Part shown: positions 12,001-24,189 of the stretch, piece by piece
Layout: every line of letters begins with the position of its first letter
Numbering within the stretch: position 1 is the first letter of the stretch
DNA from: Pegea sp. RAD2-039
Lineage: Eukaryota > Chordata > Thaliacea > Salpida > Salpidae
Length of the DNA: 64,000 nt
Assembly (NCBI GenBank): GCA_034620365.1
Contig: JAQGEQ010000058.1
Coordinates: 248,001-312,000 of the forward strand
Reading direction: 5' to 3'
The notes under the pieces: generated by a model
What the model was told of the DNA's origin: nothing
What the model saw: the letters and a program-made list of their open reading frames with translations, nothing else
The model's database searches: none
Translations under genes and position numbers: made by a program

Positions 12001-14080
12001 AAAATTCAACATAAAATATTTAAACATTTTTTCAAAAGTTAATCAAAAAGGATCCTTGAAATATTTTGGTGCTAATATTTTTCTATTTATTGTTTAAAGT
12101 GTTTGCAAGAAAATTCCATCTAACCAAGAAGAAAAAGATTTTGATTTTAAGAATAGTTTTGGGTGAACTTTGTTTTATGTCGTTGTAATTTTCCAACATT
12201 GTAATCATTTTAATTTCTTTTTATCCAATCAATTTTTGCCTTATTTTTTTTTTATTAAAACATGTCTGCTAACTATTTTTTTACCTCCGATCTGCCGTTT
12301 TATCTGATAATTTGTTACAGCATCGAATAAACCACTATCCAAACCTTTTGAAAAGATGTCAAACAAGTTGTTTTTGAATTGAAAAATTTCTAATTCGAAA
12401 CATACATGCAGTAAAGATCTTTAACACTTAAACATCTTAAAAATTAATTATTTTTGAGGATTTGATCATGTTTCAACAAGTTACAAAACTATTCAGTTTT
12501 CTCTTCCATCAAGAAAGTCTAAAAATCTTCAGTTGAGCTATCTATGAGTTCATGAAATCTTGAGTCTAAAGTTTTTGAACCAGATTCTGATTTGTTTGTT
12601 AAAAAGATTTAAAAAGACAATTAGAAATTAGAAAAACAATGTTTAGTGGAATTATTTTTCATTTTGACTATACAAGTGATAAAAAAATAAAAGTTTTGGG
12701 ATAATATAAAAGTTTTATTTAATATAAAAGTTTTATATAAATATATAAAATATTAAATAAAAATATTTTATATTACAAATGTTTTATATTACAAATGTTT
12801 TATATTACAAATGTTTTATATATAAAAGTACAATATATAATACAAACGTTTTATATTAGTTTTTATATTAACACACTGAAAAAGAATTATTCTTTAATAA
12901 AAATGAAATAAATGAGGTTATAATTTTTGTTCTACTGAAATAGGAGAAATGATAATAAGAAAATATTTTGAATTTATTTTGAACTGTTTACTATAAAGCA
13001 ATCGGATTCATTAAATTCAAACACAATAAAGTTGTAGATTATATTCTATTTAGATAAGTGAACATACTAATTTTTGTAAATGTTTTGAATTACTTCCTGC
13101 AACATGAATCCAGATGTACAATGACAAAGGAAATCTTAAAGGTAGTTCTGCACTGGCTACAACCTTTGCTGTATCCTTAGAAAGCATAAATAATGAATAA
13201 ACGTCATATTTGCTGTATATGAAGCTGTACTAATTGTTCAATAACCAAAAACATCATCAGTCCAAAGTAAATAATGCAAAAAACGATTTATATTGGCCTT
13301 CACAACTGTTTGTGTAAAGACTGTAAAATGATCATTAAGCGAAGTTCAGGTAGTTTTATTTTACCAAGATTCAAAATGAGTCCAAACTTGTCTAAATTTA
13401 TTCGGAAGAAATGATAACTGAAGCCATATGCTGATGTGACTAAAACGCAAGTTTGTAAATTTAAATGAAACAGCTTTCTTGATAAACTCTTAACCATCTC
13501 CATAACTAACAATACTAATTACCTAATGGATAAAGAAGTCTTTGGTGAGTGAATTTAAATGGTTTCAGAATTCTAATGCTCTGATACGACGATTTCAAAC
13601 TTTTTAGTATTCACTCACTTAATCTTTCAATCTTCTTCAGAGCCTACCAAACTTTGACTTTAATGTATACAACTAAAGCAAATTTAATTTAAAACTATCA
13701 ATAATCGCTTGTGGATGATTGCTCAAAAGACGATGAAAATTTTAAATCTATAAAATGTAAACACTTAAATAGTTTTCCAGATAGTTTAAAAAGTTTAGTA
13801 ATGACAAGGCTGCGGCGATGGCTTGGCTTCTTGTGTTGTATTAAAAAATGACTTTATTACTTATTCAGATAACTTTGTATATTTGAATAAATTAAAGTAA
13901 CGATTAATTTTACAATTCTTTAACTGTTTAATATTTTTAAGACTATATGAACAATTTTATAACCATTTTACAAATACTTAGAGATTCGCTTTCAATATTT
14001 AAAGTCAAAACATTTTGAGTTGATCATTATAATGAAAATTATCCGGAAGCAAACTAAAGTGAACTAATATCTTGCTAAAT
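12001..14080. other. Intergenic DNA between the paralogues, left part
   Basis: No gene seen. It holds the 3' flank of paralogue A, a short tandem repeat (12766-12820) and a 70-codon minus-strand ORF at 13300-13512 that looks like shadow or retroelement debris. The rest is AT-rich. Confidence 0.4.
12766..12820 (+). repeat. 16-bp tandem repeat, about 3.4 copies
   Basis: The unit TTTTATATTACAAATG repeats three times exactly and then begins a fourth copy. It is embedded in further TTTATAT-rich sequence (12710-12860). Confidence 0.85.
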
Positions 14081-14400
14081 AAGGTAACCACAACTTGGAA
14101 TTATCTTCCCGACTCCATGACTGAATCAAAATCTATCACTTTTATTAAAATTTTGTTTAAAAAGTATCATACAGGTAATTTCTTTAATAATGATGTATAG
14201 TACTGCCAGTTTCTTCACTTATTTTGTTAATTAAGACTTTTGTTTTATATTCTACCTCTGTAGTATTCTTCTTCTTTATAAATTAATTATGATAAATTAC
14301 GATACTTGTAAAACTTTTCATTATCTTTCTGCTCATATTATTTTGTTTCTTGCTATAAGAGCTATATAATTTGTCGCCTAAGGCATTGTGTTGAATAAAA
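14081..14400 (+). mobile_element. LINE family B 3' end, 5'-truncated
   Basis: Codons 14081-14200 read as a reverse-transcriptase C-terminus with the typical TTTWNYLPDSMTESKSITF block and end in TAG. They are followed by a 3' UTR containing GCTATAAGAGCTATATAATT. The same UTR signature recurs near 46140, 46800 and (inverted) 26410. The W-N-x-L-P motif is characteristic of CR1/Jockey-like LINEs. Confidence 0.65.
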
Positions 14401-16299
14401 TAAATTAATAATTTAATATCGCCTTTTATTTCTTCATCAATGACATTCTTTGAAAGACTTTTTATTAGAGCTAAGTAGTTCTTATATGGGATACAACAAT
14501 TTATTTTACATGATGTAGCTTTTACTTTTAACTATATATAACCAGGGTTCTTCAGCAGAAGATTAGGAAATATCCTTAGAGTGCGAAAATGGATTTATTT
14601 TGTGAAATTTTAAACTTAATTAAAAAGAATTCAATTTAATTTGACGTGACTTGATTAAAAATGAAAATGCTTTATTCTTTATGTCCTTAAAATTTTTCCA
14701 AAATGATATTGCTTCTAGATAACTCTTTCAAACATATTTTATTTAAACAGGGTATTAGAATCAGGAAGAACCTTGAAGTAATAGGGTTCAAAGTTAAAAG
14801 CTTATATAATATTGCAAGCACTAAACCTAAAAATATTTGAAAATGTAATTTTTCAATGTTCACTTTGCATTTAAAAAACTACAGACAATAATAAACATAT
14901 TTTATAAGCAGTTCAATATGTTTATGATTATTTCTTCTTCTTTTTAAATTGGTTACTTATTTTCCGCCTGTTAAAAAATCATTACTAAGAGTTTTATTGA
15001 ATTCTATTAAATGTTAGTTTACATTTAGATAACTTTTCCAACCTAAAATAGTTTTGATAAAGATCTTTATTAAGATTTTTCAATAGATTGAATCTACTGA
15101 TAAAGTTTACTGATATTGATGAAACCTGTTTTATTTTTTTAATATTTAGTTCATTTAATAACTCAATAGCATAGTATGTAGCTTCACTACTTATAATTAT
15201 TCTTTATAATCAGTTTTTTATTTACTTTTTAATAAAATTGGCGATTGATTTCTTTTATTTATAGCTATTTACTTTTATCATAAGTTCAGCAATTTCATAA
15301 ATATATTTTATATAAAAAATTGATAGAATTTTTTCAAACTTCTTAATCTAAACTTTTTAAAAGTCTAACTACCATTAAAACTTTATTATAAATATTGTAT
15401 CATTTATGATTAAAAGATTTTGTCATTGTAACTTTCAAAGACTTGGTTGGTTCAAGTATTTTATTAATTTTGAATCAAGTTTGTTTTTGTCTAAGTTCAT
15501 CTATTTTGAAACAAGATTAAAAAATCACTGAACATTTGTTTGCTGAATTTTTTAAGAGGTTGAAAAACATTGTAGAAGTTACTTGAATTATTATGGCTTA
15601 GAATTATTTGAAGATATATTGTTTTTTGATGAGCAAAGTTCACATCTACAAATCTTGAAATTATTATTATAACTGTTAGTTTGTTATTATATAAATTTGT
15701 CAAATTATATGAATATAAGTTTCTTGCTGATTGAAATATGTAACATTTACAGAAGCATACATGTTCTTTAGTATCTTTTCTTGTATTTTATTTTTTTTTA
15801 TGTAAACATTTTCTTAGTTATTTACTTACTTGCTTATTGTTGTATATCCGTTCAAATATAGTTTGTTAAGTTATAAAAATTCGCTTTGTATGTCAAAGTT
15901 AAAATGTTATTCTTATTTAATAAGTAGAAATTCTTCTATTAATCAATGATGATATCTAGTTATTTTTCTAAATATATATTTTTAGCTATAAGGAGTTATA
16001 TACTTAGATATTGTATTCTTATTTATTCTATAAATGATATTTAAAAAATAATTGATTATAACTAATTTTCAACATAGAAAGTTTTATCAATTTTTTAAAT
16101 AAAGTTTTTACAAAATATTAACTGTATTTATGATCTAAATATTATATTAATTTTATATATGCTAGACTAAGAAATTAAAATAACTTACTTTTTTATAATG
16201 TATAAAAATAATTTTTTATGAAATATTACATCCTTTAATTTTGATGATCATTAAAGTCTATTAAAATACAATTAAAAGTTATTTATTTATTTTTTTTAG
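14401..16299. other. AT-rich upstream region of the second intronless gene
   Basis: No gene seen. It ends with a strong T tract and acceptor (TTATTTTTTTTAG, AG at 16298-16299) that leads directly into the exon of paralogue B. Confidence 0.4.
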
Positions 16300-16309
16300 T
16301 TTGGCTGCT

Positions 16310-18958
16310 ATGACCCAGGCTACTGAAAAGGAATTATATGAAAATATAATTCTTCAAGAATTAGAAAAATGGGAGTTTACAAACCTCAAAACCAGTTTGG
16401 ACCATCAAAATGGAATTTTTGGTTATGGCCATGTAATTAAGGTACAGGTACCTGTGTCAAACACAGGTGAATGTCTCTATTTAATTGTCGGAATCAATTC
16501 AGTGTTTGATGTGCTTTTGGATAAAGTATATGAAGATAAAGTTTGGATAGATGATTATATAAAATGTTCCTCTAAGGATTATAAGAGCATGCTAAATGAG
16601 AGTTTTCAAATGATATCTTCAAACGCATCTGGAGTATTTCTTCAAACCATTTTTAAGATTTCAAAACTCGCTTCTTTTACACCTGGTTGTGTTTATTGGT
16701 TGAATATAACCAGATGCAGATGGCGCGCGCTAAATCTGTTTCAGTGTATTGGACCTTATAAAGAGAAAATGTCTACAGAACCTCTCCCTGAGACTATTTT
16801 TGGGGTCGCACTCATTAATTTGGCAAGTTTTGAATTTTTTGACGCGATGAAAAGCATTGATAGAAACGCTTTGATGTACTTTAAAATCTTAAAAGTTATT
16901 GCAAGACTATTAAGTCAAAATGATAACCAGTTGTCAAAGTTTATAAAAGTAAATTTAACAGCTATATCTGCAACTTTAATGATCACATCTCAAGCCTACA
17001 TCTCAGCTGACCCGCTATCTTCTTCCAATATTGAACATCTACTTACCAGCTACCGACAGAGTCACTTTGCTGAAAGCTTCTCAAACACCTTGTTTTCAAA
17101 TCAAAGTTTGCAATGTCTTTATAGTGTATCAAGTTTACATTATCTTTTGCAAACAGTAACTTTGAAAGCTCGAATAATTGAAAAGTTGTTTATTAATGAA
17201 CATAAAAAAGAAAGCATTTTAAGTGTCAAAAAAAGCGACGAAATTGAGGCAATTTATCGTATCGTTTCTGCTGCTATTTACTTCTGTAATAGAATAGCTT
17301 TGTATCATCTACGTGAATTTAACCAATATTCGTTCGCTCTAAACTTAGTTGAGCTTGCTTTATACTTGTATGGTGGATATTTTGGTCAATTAGGTTACTC
17401 TTCATTGTTAAAATTCAATGAATATTGTCTATTTGAGTCTGGTAGAAGTCATATTATTCAACATCTCTTTGGTACTATGATTATAACTTACAAAGGTATT
17501 TATAAAAGCAATATTGCTGAGAAAGACTTCTATGAAAGTTATTCTAAATGTCAGTTAGACTTTATAAGTCATTATGGAGTATTAGCAAAGCTACAAGCAG
17601 CTGATAATATCCCTAAAGAGCTGTTTTTAAGTTCGCTTCTGCAGCCGAATAATCGCAAACCTAAATTGAAACTGGTTTCGAAATCTATTCTAGTGAAGCT
17701 GAAAGCAATTATGGTGGAGATAGATGTTTCGCTGAAATCAAAAAAAATTGTTGCAAAAAAGAAGTCAGATTATTTGAGATCTAGCAGAATATTGATGTCA
17801 TCTGAACCTTTGTCAGCAATTGCATCTAAAATAATTGATCCATTTGTATATATTTCATCACCTATCAAACTTGCTTTTATTCCATTTAATTTGGATGAAA
17901 TCAACAAAGCTTGCCGTGATATCAACCCTAACAGTTTCGGTAAACGATTTGATGATATTAATGACATGGCATTAGAAGCTTATCTAAGACGAGTACAATT
18001 TGAAATGATCAAAAATGTTGAATCAGATTCTTCGCTTTGTCAATCTTTGTTAGTTACTTCACGTGACATTTATTACGAAATCTACAACTTGTTTAAAGCA
18101 AAATTTGGAGAGAAACTAGACGAATCTGAACTCAATTTATCTGAGGAATATTTGTGTCGATATAAATCTGTTTGTTGGAACCTCTTTGAAAGTAACTGCA
18201 AACTGATGCTTCTAATTCGAAAACAGGATTCAGCTTCAAAAGCAAGTTGTGAGGTTTTCGAAAAAACTTTGAAAATGTTTAAAAATATTTCAACAAACTA
18301 CCCGGAAAGCTTTGAGCCCCAATTTTCTTTGTATAAATACTCAAGTAGTTTAAAAATTGAATATATCATGGCTTCGATTGATGAAATCATTAGTTTTGAA
18401 GGTATCCAAGAAGAACGTATACTAGAAAACAAACTAAAAATGTTGAACTACTTGATCTGGTTGAATATAAGTGGATCTAACTCCATACAATTTGAAGTCT
18501 TTTGTCGATTTAAGATTGTGAGCTTGTTATCTGCAAAGTTGGACGACTCAATTGAAAGACATCAACATTTTACAGAAGTGATGTATAACATGAAACGACT
18601 TGGAATAGAAATTAATAATTGCAACTGCTGCTTGCATACCAACTTTAATAGTTATGAAGATACTAAAATGATAACATGTGACTTCTTACATCAGCAAGAT
18701 TACGAAGGATTTTGTAAAGTCTTACAAAACATCTTAGACAAGTATCATCAGTACAGTCCAACTTGTAGCAACTATGAAATAGAAGGAAAAATATGTCTAG
18801 ATTCCAATAACCGTTCAAAGTATTTCGAGTTCGAACCTTTCAAGATAAATTCCTATTCGACTTCTTGGTTAGTTTGGAAAGAAGTTTTAAATCGTTTTGA
18901 TTATACAAAAAATGTTTTGAAACTTTGGATAAAGGGTGGTTTTCGGTGCAATTACTGA
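16310..18958 (+). CDS. Uncharacterised 882-aa helical protein, paralogue B
   Basis: An intronless ORF. The frame stays open upstream to 16301, but the true ATG is at 16310, 10 nt after a T-rich acceptor, and gives 882 aa. It aligns by eye with paralogue A: an opening QNGIFGYGHVIKVQV block against NNGLFYTGNILQVTL, a Cys-Val-Tyr-Trp-Leu motif near residue 134, and Gly-Pro-Tyr-Lys then Ala-Ser-Phe-Glu-Phe. The copies are strongly diverged, so the duplication is old. A Lys/Ser-rich basic segment lies around residues 445-490. No catalytic motif, signal peptide or membrane span is visible. AATAAA occurs near 19089, shortly after the TGA. As for A, a distant EDRF1-like helical-repeat relationship is possible but unproven. 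Confidence 0.75.
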   Translation: MTQATEKELYENIILQELEKWEFTNLKTSLDHQNGIFGYGHVIKVQVPVSNTGECLYLIVGINSVFDVLLDKVYEDKVWIDDYIKCSSKDYKSMLNESFQMISSNASGVFLQTIFKISKLASFTPGCVYWLNITRCRWRALNLFQCIGPYKEKMSTEPLPETIFGVALINLASFEFFDAMKSIDRNALMYFKILKVIARLLSQNDNQLSKFIKVNLTAISATLMITSQAYISADPLSSSNIEHLLTSYRQSHFAESFSNTLFSNQSLQCLYSVSSLHYLLQTVTLKARIIEKLFINEHKKESILSVKKSDEIEAIYRIVSAAIYFCNRIALYHLREFNQYSFALNLVELALYLYGGYFGQLGYSSLLKFNEYCLFESGRSHIIQHLFGTMIITYKGIYKSNIAEKDFYESYSKCQLDFISHYGVLAKLQAADNIPKELFLSSLLQPNNRKPKLKLVSKSILVKLKAIMVEIDVSLKSKKIVAKKKSDYLRSSRILMSSEPLSAIASKIIDPFVYISSPIKLAFIPFNLDEINKACRDINPNSFGKRFDDINDMALEAYLRRVQFEMIKNVESDSSLCQSLLVTSRDIYYEIYNLFKAKFGEKLDESELNLSEEYLCRYKSVCWNLFESNCKLMLLIRKQDSASKASCEVFEKTLKMFKNISTNYPESFEPQFSLYKYSSSLKIEYIMASIDEIISFEGIQEERILENKLKMLNYLIWLNISGSNSIQFEVFCRFKIVSLLSAKLDDSIERHQHFTEVMYNMKRLGIEINNCNCCLHTNFNSYEDTKMITCDFLHQQDYEGFCKVLQNILDKYHQYSPTCSNYEIEGKICLDSNNRSKYFEFEPFKINSYSTSWLVWKEVLNRFDYTKNVLKLWIKGGFRCNY

Positions 18959-19562
18959 TGGTTTAAAAAAACGTAACTTTCTACATAGTCATCTTTGTGA
19001 TGCCTTTATTTAACTTCTTATATATATCGCTGTTTTGTTATTTACTTTAAAAAGAATTTTTAATCGGAGATGATAACAACTTTGAGCAATAAAATAAATG
19101 TATCTTCACTTTATTTATATCTGTGTAAAATCAAAATAAAAAAGTTGTAGAAACTTCTAAAAAGATTAACGCTTATATATCCTCTTTATCTGGGAGCACA
19201 GGCTTAACCATAGTCCTTGTGTGATAACTTTATTCAAATATAAATAATTCTATTCATAGGTTTGTTATAATCGTATTAAAACTCAGCTTAACATCAAAAG
19301 ACTTAAATTAAAAGCATCTTTTATACAAAATATCTAAAATCGAAAAGTTGTTTAAAGTAAAGTACAAATTTGAGAATATGAAATACGTAAATTTTATAAA
19401 TTCATTAAAACCAAATCAAATTTCCGTTCATACCAAACCCTTGCTAATATAAATCTAAGTGATCTTGAAAAATCTTAACTTTTCAACCCTAAGCTTTTAT
19501 AAAGTTTTTACTAAAAACAATAATTTTAAAAATATTATTTCAAAGTAAAAAAATCAAATCTT
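18959..19562. other. 3' flank of paralogue B, no further gene
   Basis: It contains a candidate polyadenylation signal (AATAAA near 19089). Otherwise AT-rich with no ORF or RNA gene that I can support. Confidence 0.4.
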
Positions 19563-19712
19563 ATGGATGATTTTGTTGTCATTGATCTTGACAATTTCAC
19601 TGTCGTCAACAATATTAAAGGCAAACTACCTCGTGCACCCAAAAACTTCCTATTTATTTTGTTGAGCGCCCTCTTTTTTCTCTATAATACAATTTTCATT
19701 ACGTGTTTTTAA
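19563..19712 (+). CDS. Possible 49-aa membrane micro-ORF
   Basis: ATG to TAA encodes 49 residues: an acidic N-terminus (MDDFVVIDLDNFTVV), a short basic Lys/Arg-Pro stretch, then about 20 hydrophobic residues (FLFILLSALFFLYNTIFI). This is the layout of a small tail-anchored protein. It stands out in composition from the AT desert to its left but lies just before a decayed LINE (19735 onward). It could therefore be part of that element. No acceptor with a good pyrimidine tract is close to the ATG. Confidence 0.2.
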   Translation: MDDFVVIDLDNFTVVNNIKGKLPRAPKNFLFILLSALFFLYNTIFITCF

Positions 19713-19734
19713 TTTTCATTTATCCATCTTTCCA

Positions 19735-20235
19735 TTGGAAAAGTTCCGTTATTGTTGAAGTCCATAAAAACGAAACAGAAATAGGCCACTTAACTACCAA
19801 CTAATTTCTTTAATTAATAGCTTTTGTCGAAACTTCGAATTGACTTTTTCGCAAAATTTATCCTTACATATATACTTTTTCAATCTCGGTTACTTACTTA
19901 AAGATCTTCTATCGAACAGCTGTTGTCCTGTCTCCACCAGTGGCTACGTTCCTCAGCAAATAATCTAGCTACTAACATCAATCATACAGACACTTGCAAA
20001 ACTTTTGATTCAATTGCATATTCCTACTTTAGTAAAAAACCCAAAATGGTCCTACCTTTTTAAGTCCTTGTTAATAATTTTTTTAAGTGTTTTTGTGTCT
20101 TCAGAAGTGCTCCGCGAGGCAGCATCATTGTTCCTCTTCTTTTCAATATTTAGATGAATAATAATAAAGCTTCTTCTTCAAATTTGGTGGAATAATAAAA
20201 GACCTGCCTATGCCAAGTATTCTGAGTGTCTTCCT
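19735..20235 (+). mobile_element. Decayed LINE reverse-transcriptase fragment
   Basis: Broken plus-strand reading frames show reverse-transcriptase landmarks in order: a Pro-x-Asn-Tyr-x-x-Ile-Ser-Leu-like block near 19790, Lys-x-Phe-Asp-Ser-Ile near 20005, and APRGSIIVPLLFNI near 20115 (the conserved G-x-P-Q-G-S-x-L-G-P-L-L-F-N box). Several frameshifts and stops make it non-functional. It abuts an oppositely oriented element at about 20240. Confidence 0.6.
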
Positions 20236-20239
20236 AAAA

Positions 20240-22085
20240 AGTTTCTAAAGATTTTTTCTCTTTTTTGAGATCATTATTTCATCACTACTCCTTAGCTACT
20301 TCCAGGTTAGAGAGAGCCATTAGAAACAATACCTTCAAATTACTGGAATCGATATTGAGTGATTTCATATCGTGCTTGCATGTATCCTTAAAGCGAATGC
20401 AAGGACTGTTGATGTTGCATTTGCCTTTTGATAGCTCCCCATACAACAAATCCCGTGAAATCTGTCCATCATCTATCCAAAACGTGTCCGAGCCAGCAAA
20501 GCCTCTGATTGCTTTACATTTTTGTCAGACCAGTGTGCCTTAAGACTTCCTTGTTTAAGACTTTTTGCTTTTACACTTAGGATACGACGAAGACAACAAA
20601 AATAAAAGGTGTGGGGTTTATTGTAAGCCTTCTACAGAGTTCAAGTTTCACTGGCGTGTATTAGCTTACTGCGGATAAAGGCTCTGTACATAGCAGCCTT
20701 GATACTGATATATTTAGTATAAGACTGATGAATTTGAATTTTACCGAAACTAAGAGGTAATCTGATGCCTTACAGATGCGGCTGTTGATCTCGGCTTCTA
20801 TCTATTTTAATAATATTATTTTTGAGTCAACATAGACAAAATTATCTACAGCCTCATCGTCACAGCCATCGATATCAACTGACTGTAAAATGGAAAGTAA
20901 ATACCTTCACTAAACACTTTTATCTTTATAAAAGTGATTTTCATTCAAAAATCTAAAGGTAAATCGGTCTATCAGCATCTGAAGGTCTTTTGTAAATGTG
21001 CAATAATTGCTGTGTCATCGGTACAACGCATGTTATGGATGGTAATATTTTTTTACCTTGCTCTTCGCCTTTAGACGTGATGTATTGAAAAGGCTTTCGT
21101 CAGATCCTAAATGAAGATAAACTCCTATAGAAGACACATAAAACGCTTGTCTTGGCAACATTGAGAAGAAAATTTCAAGGAGTGTTGGGGCAAAAACGCA
21201 TTTCTGTTTAACTCCGTTTTAATAATAAACGGTTCGGAGCAGCTTTCATTATACTAAACTGTTGCCTTAGTGTTCTTGTGAAATAACTTTAACATATTTA
21301 AGAGGCGAGATAGGTAGATAATCTTCAACAGTATCGATAACACACCTTCCCTACTAAGAAGATACAAATTTTGTTTAGGTTGATTACCGCGATATACAAA
21401 GACCTATTGATGAATTTTGGTAGTTGACGCATAGAATAAGTCATCTTTATGATGCGCAAGGAAGTACTACATGAGAAAATGCTTTGCCTACAGTGTTAAC
21501 CAATCATATTTCTTTGTGATTATTACGATCAGATCTGGCAATCTTGTTTTTTTACTATATTATGAAATTGATATCGCGCATGAATCTCTTCTTCTTTCCA
21601 ACATTTGATTGAAATGCCGTCGCTACCTGGTGCTTTTCCAAAACCCATTACATAAATGCTTTTTAGTTCTTGTTGGCTTGCAAACTATATCGCTTATGAT
21701 TTAAAAACTTTTATTTTGATCCAACGCATCTTCCGTCGCGGTGTTTTGAGAGTAAAGAAGAGGAAAATACTTAATCCTAATTGTTGATCTCTCTCATACA
21801 AGATCTTCCTTGTAGAGACTGTAAGAAAGCGGTCAGAAGTTTTGTGGGTCTGGTTGCACTCCTAATACCATCGTAAACGGGGTTGGTGTTACCTTTTGCT
21901 GCTGCAGCTTGGGTCTTAGCGATTTTACAACTCTTTGAAATGTTTTTCTAGCTCCACGCAATCTACTGAGAGTTAGGCTAGGTTTGGGTTTGTGTTTTAA
22001 ATGAGTTTGACTCATATCGATGTTTTCTTCGAGTCTATTCTTGCTGGTAACCCTAACCTTCTTTTTAGACCAAGTCGAGGAGGTA
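20240..22085 (-). mobile_element. Decayed RTE-like LINE, minus strand
   Basis: Several minus-strand frames carry blocks of an endonuclease/reverse-transcriptase retroelement. In protein order these are a DGIRSATRPTK block near 21870, GKAPGSDGI near 21640 (a well-known motif of RTE-type elements), MRCTDDTAIIAH near 21015 (the Y-A-D-D active-site box with Tyr-Ala replaced by Cys-Thr), and DDGQISRDLLYGELSKGK near 20450, the common C-terminal tail. Stops and frameshifts are frequent, so the copy is dead. The 60- and 92-aa ORFs in this interval are fragments or shadows of it. Confidence 0.75.
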
Positions 22086-22524
22086 ATGGTGTTTGTTGAT
22101 GATGTTCATAAATCCATTAAAATTGAAAATTGAACAACTTTTCCAGTATGTGCATGGTGATGGTGTCTAAGCGCGGCTTAGGTGTCGTTTTTGAATTTTT
22201 AAATGGGTCTGCAAGCAAAGGCTTTTCGCCGACAAATATACTGAAATATTTAATCATTAAAAATCAGAAGTATATGGACACTGCCAAAATCATATACCGC
22301 ATATATCCGAAATGCTGACTTGAGAATTTTCAATAAAAATTATAATTTCATTTGATCAAGGTTCATTTTATTTGAACCTCCTATTTATAGGTTTATTTCA
22401 CAAACAGGAAATTAATAGTTAAAGACTTATAAGCCAAAGTCTAGCTATGAGCTGTGATGCATGGTTACATGGCATCGTTGATAAACAATAATTCCTTAGT
22501 TTTTGAGTATTTAGTTACATTTAT
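22086..22524. other. Gap with a doubtful 62-aa ORF
   Basis: A plus-strand ORF at 22130-22318 has no recognisable features and sits between two LINE remnants. I see nothing else. Confidence 0.3.
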
Positions 22525-22870
22525 TTTTATTTAATCATTACAATAAATGCGAAGGAGGATGCCTGAAGAGAGCACCTCTCGCTAACACACATTCTCACAA
22601 TTAACATCTATTTAGCCAAAAATATAGAAAGCAAAAGAACATGGCATTTCAGTAGTGCTCAAAAAATATAACAGTGAGCAATTACATAATAATAATATAA
22701 AAAATGGAAAAATCACAGTTTAGAAATGACAATGTTGGCAATATTCAACTTCTGTTTGAAAAGCAAAAGTGATTTTGACATGATAATGTCTGATGGCAGC
22801 TGATTCCATCACAAGCTGGTTGCTGTTATCAAGTAAGGGAAGTATTTGAGATCTCGCCTTAAGCTTGTGA
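22525..22870 (-). mobile_element. LINE family A 3' end, minus strand
   Basis: Read on the minus strand it encodes WNQLPSDIIMSKS, then a short tail ending in ANIVISKL and a stop. After the UTR comes the family signature with TGTGAGAATGTGTGTTAGCG and CCTCCTTCGCATTTATTG. It is the inverted counterpart of 56133-56549, with a small in-frame deletion relative to that copy, and is truncated at the 5' end. Confidence 0.75.
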
Positions 22871-23951
22871 TTTAAGAAGCCAAAAAATAATATGCAGAAG
22901 TTTGTATATCATTTACTGTAACAAATATTTAGGTTTTCATATGAAACTATTTTAAAGAAATTCATTTTCTCAAAAGACTTAAGGAGTCACGCGGGGACAA
23001 GGAGGTCACTTTAATTTTTCAACAAAAAAAATTATAATGGAGTGGACCTTGACAACTGGTCACTATGATGAGTTGATGGAAGGTTGTCTTCCTTTTAAGG
23101 TGACCGAATCCAAGCAAGCTTTTCAGTTAGAATTTAACAAACGCGAAAAAACGCGTTTCTTCTGCTTGTCGTGATATGATAGAAAAAATTCTTACTTTTA
23201 AAAGAAAAACGACTGAAGATAGACAATTTTTCCAGCATCTTTGGCTTGTAAAGAAAAGAGCACACAAAGGAATCGATATTTAGACCAGTTATATAGATTT
23301 CTTCTTGACATCAACGTCAACAGACGGTTTTATCAGTTTATATGAACTTGTAGCTACATATTATGCTGGTGGTCAATCTGTTGTCAAATCTATTTGCTTC
23401 TTGTAGAGTATCAACCACAAAACTACCAGCTTTGTAGCTGTCTACTACTACTATAAGTGAATTGGATTCTAATTTGGTTTGAAACTCTCCGTCGTCGACG
23501 AATCTTTCTCGTCAACTATCGTCTGGATTATCCCATTTTCTAGCGTCACTGGTCATTGGACTATGTCAGTGACCAACAGATTTAAAGAATAAGTCTCTTA
23601 CTTCCACTATAATTAAAGACAATGCATATGTACGACGGTAGTATGTTAGATGATTCATCTTCATGGGTGGAAGATGATATCTGGAATCTGCATCTGATTC
23701 TGCTTGTAAGAATCCATTGTATGGATCGCGTATCATCAAGTCTATCATGAATCAGATATTTGTTTTATACAAAATATTAATGAATAGTTTTATCGTCATT
23801 ATTATGATAGTCTGTAATTGTTGTGATTTTCCACGTGATGTATTTTAACATCTCTGTTTGTATCTTTAAGGTCTAGTTTTTGAAATCTTATCTACAAGAT
23901 GTCTGCAGGTTAGGATCAATGATTCAATACTTTTAGGTATCGTAAATGAAC
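22871..23951. other. Coding-like debris, unassigned
   Basis: Less AT-rich than the desert. On the minus strand an open stretch (about 23515 to 23340) reads with VDDGEFQTKLESNS and YKAGSFVVDTLQEANRF. A second stretch (23748-23566) includes DPYNGFLQAESDADSRYHLP. No splice sites linking them could be supported, and stops flank both. They may be remnants of a host gene or of a mobile element. Confidence 0.2.
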
Positions 23952-24189
23952 TTATGAGAATACAGATAGTTTATGAGAGTTGTTGGATGGTAAGATTAAA
24001 GTATCTTGAAGATGTTTGTGATAGAGATAGTTATTATTGAAAATTGTCTTTAAATTACTTTCAACTAATTTTGAGATTTGAATTTTTGACGAACGATTCA
24101 ACAGAGTTTTGATTGGATTTTTGACAAAATTTGAGACAGAAAATATATTTTTTAATTTGTTGCTCTTATTTTTCATTTAACAAAGAACA

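Noticed and set aside
16301..16309. Translation start at 16301 for paralogue B
   Set aside because: That codon is TTG just after the splice acceptor; the first ATG in frame is 16310.
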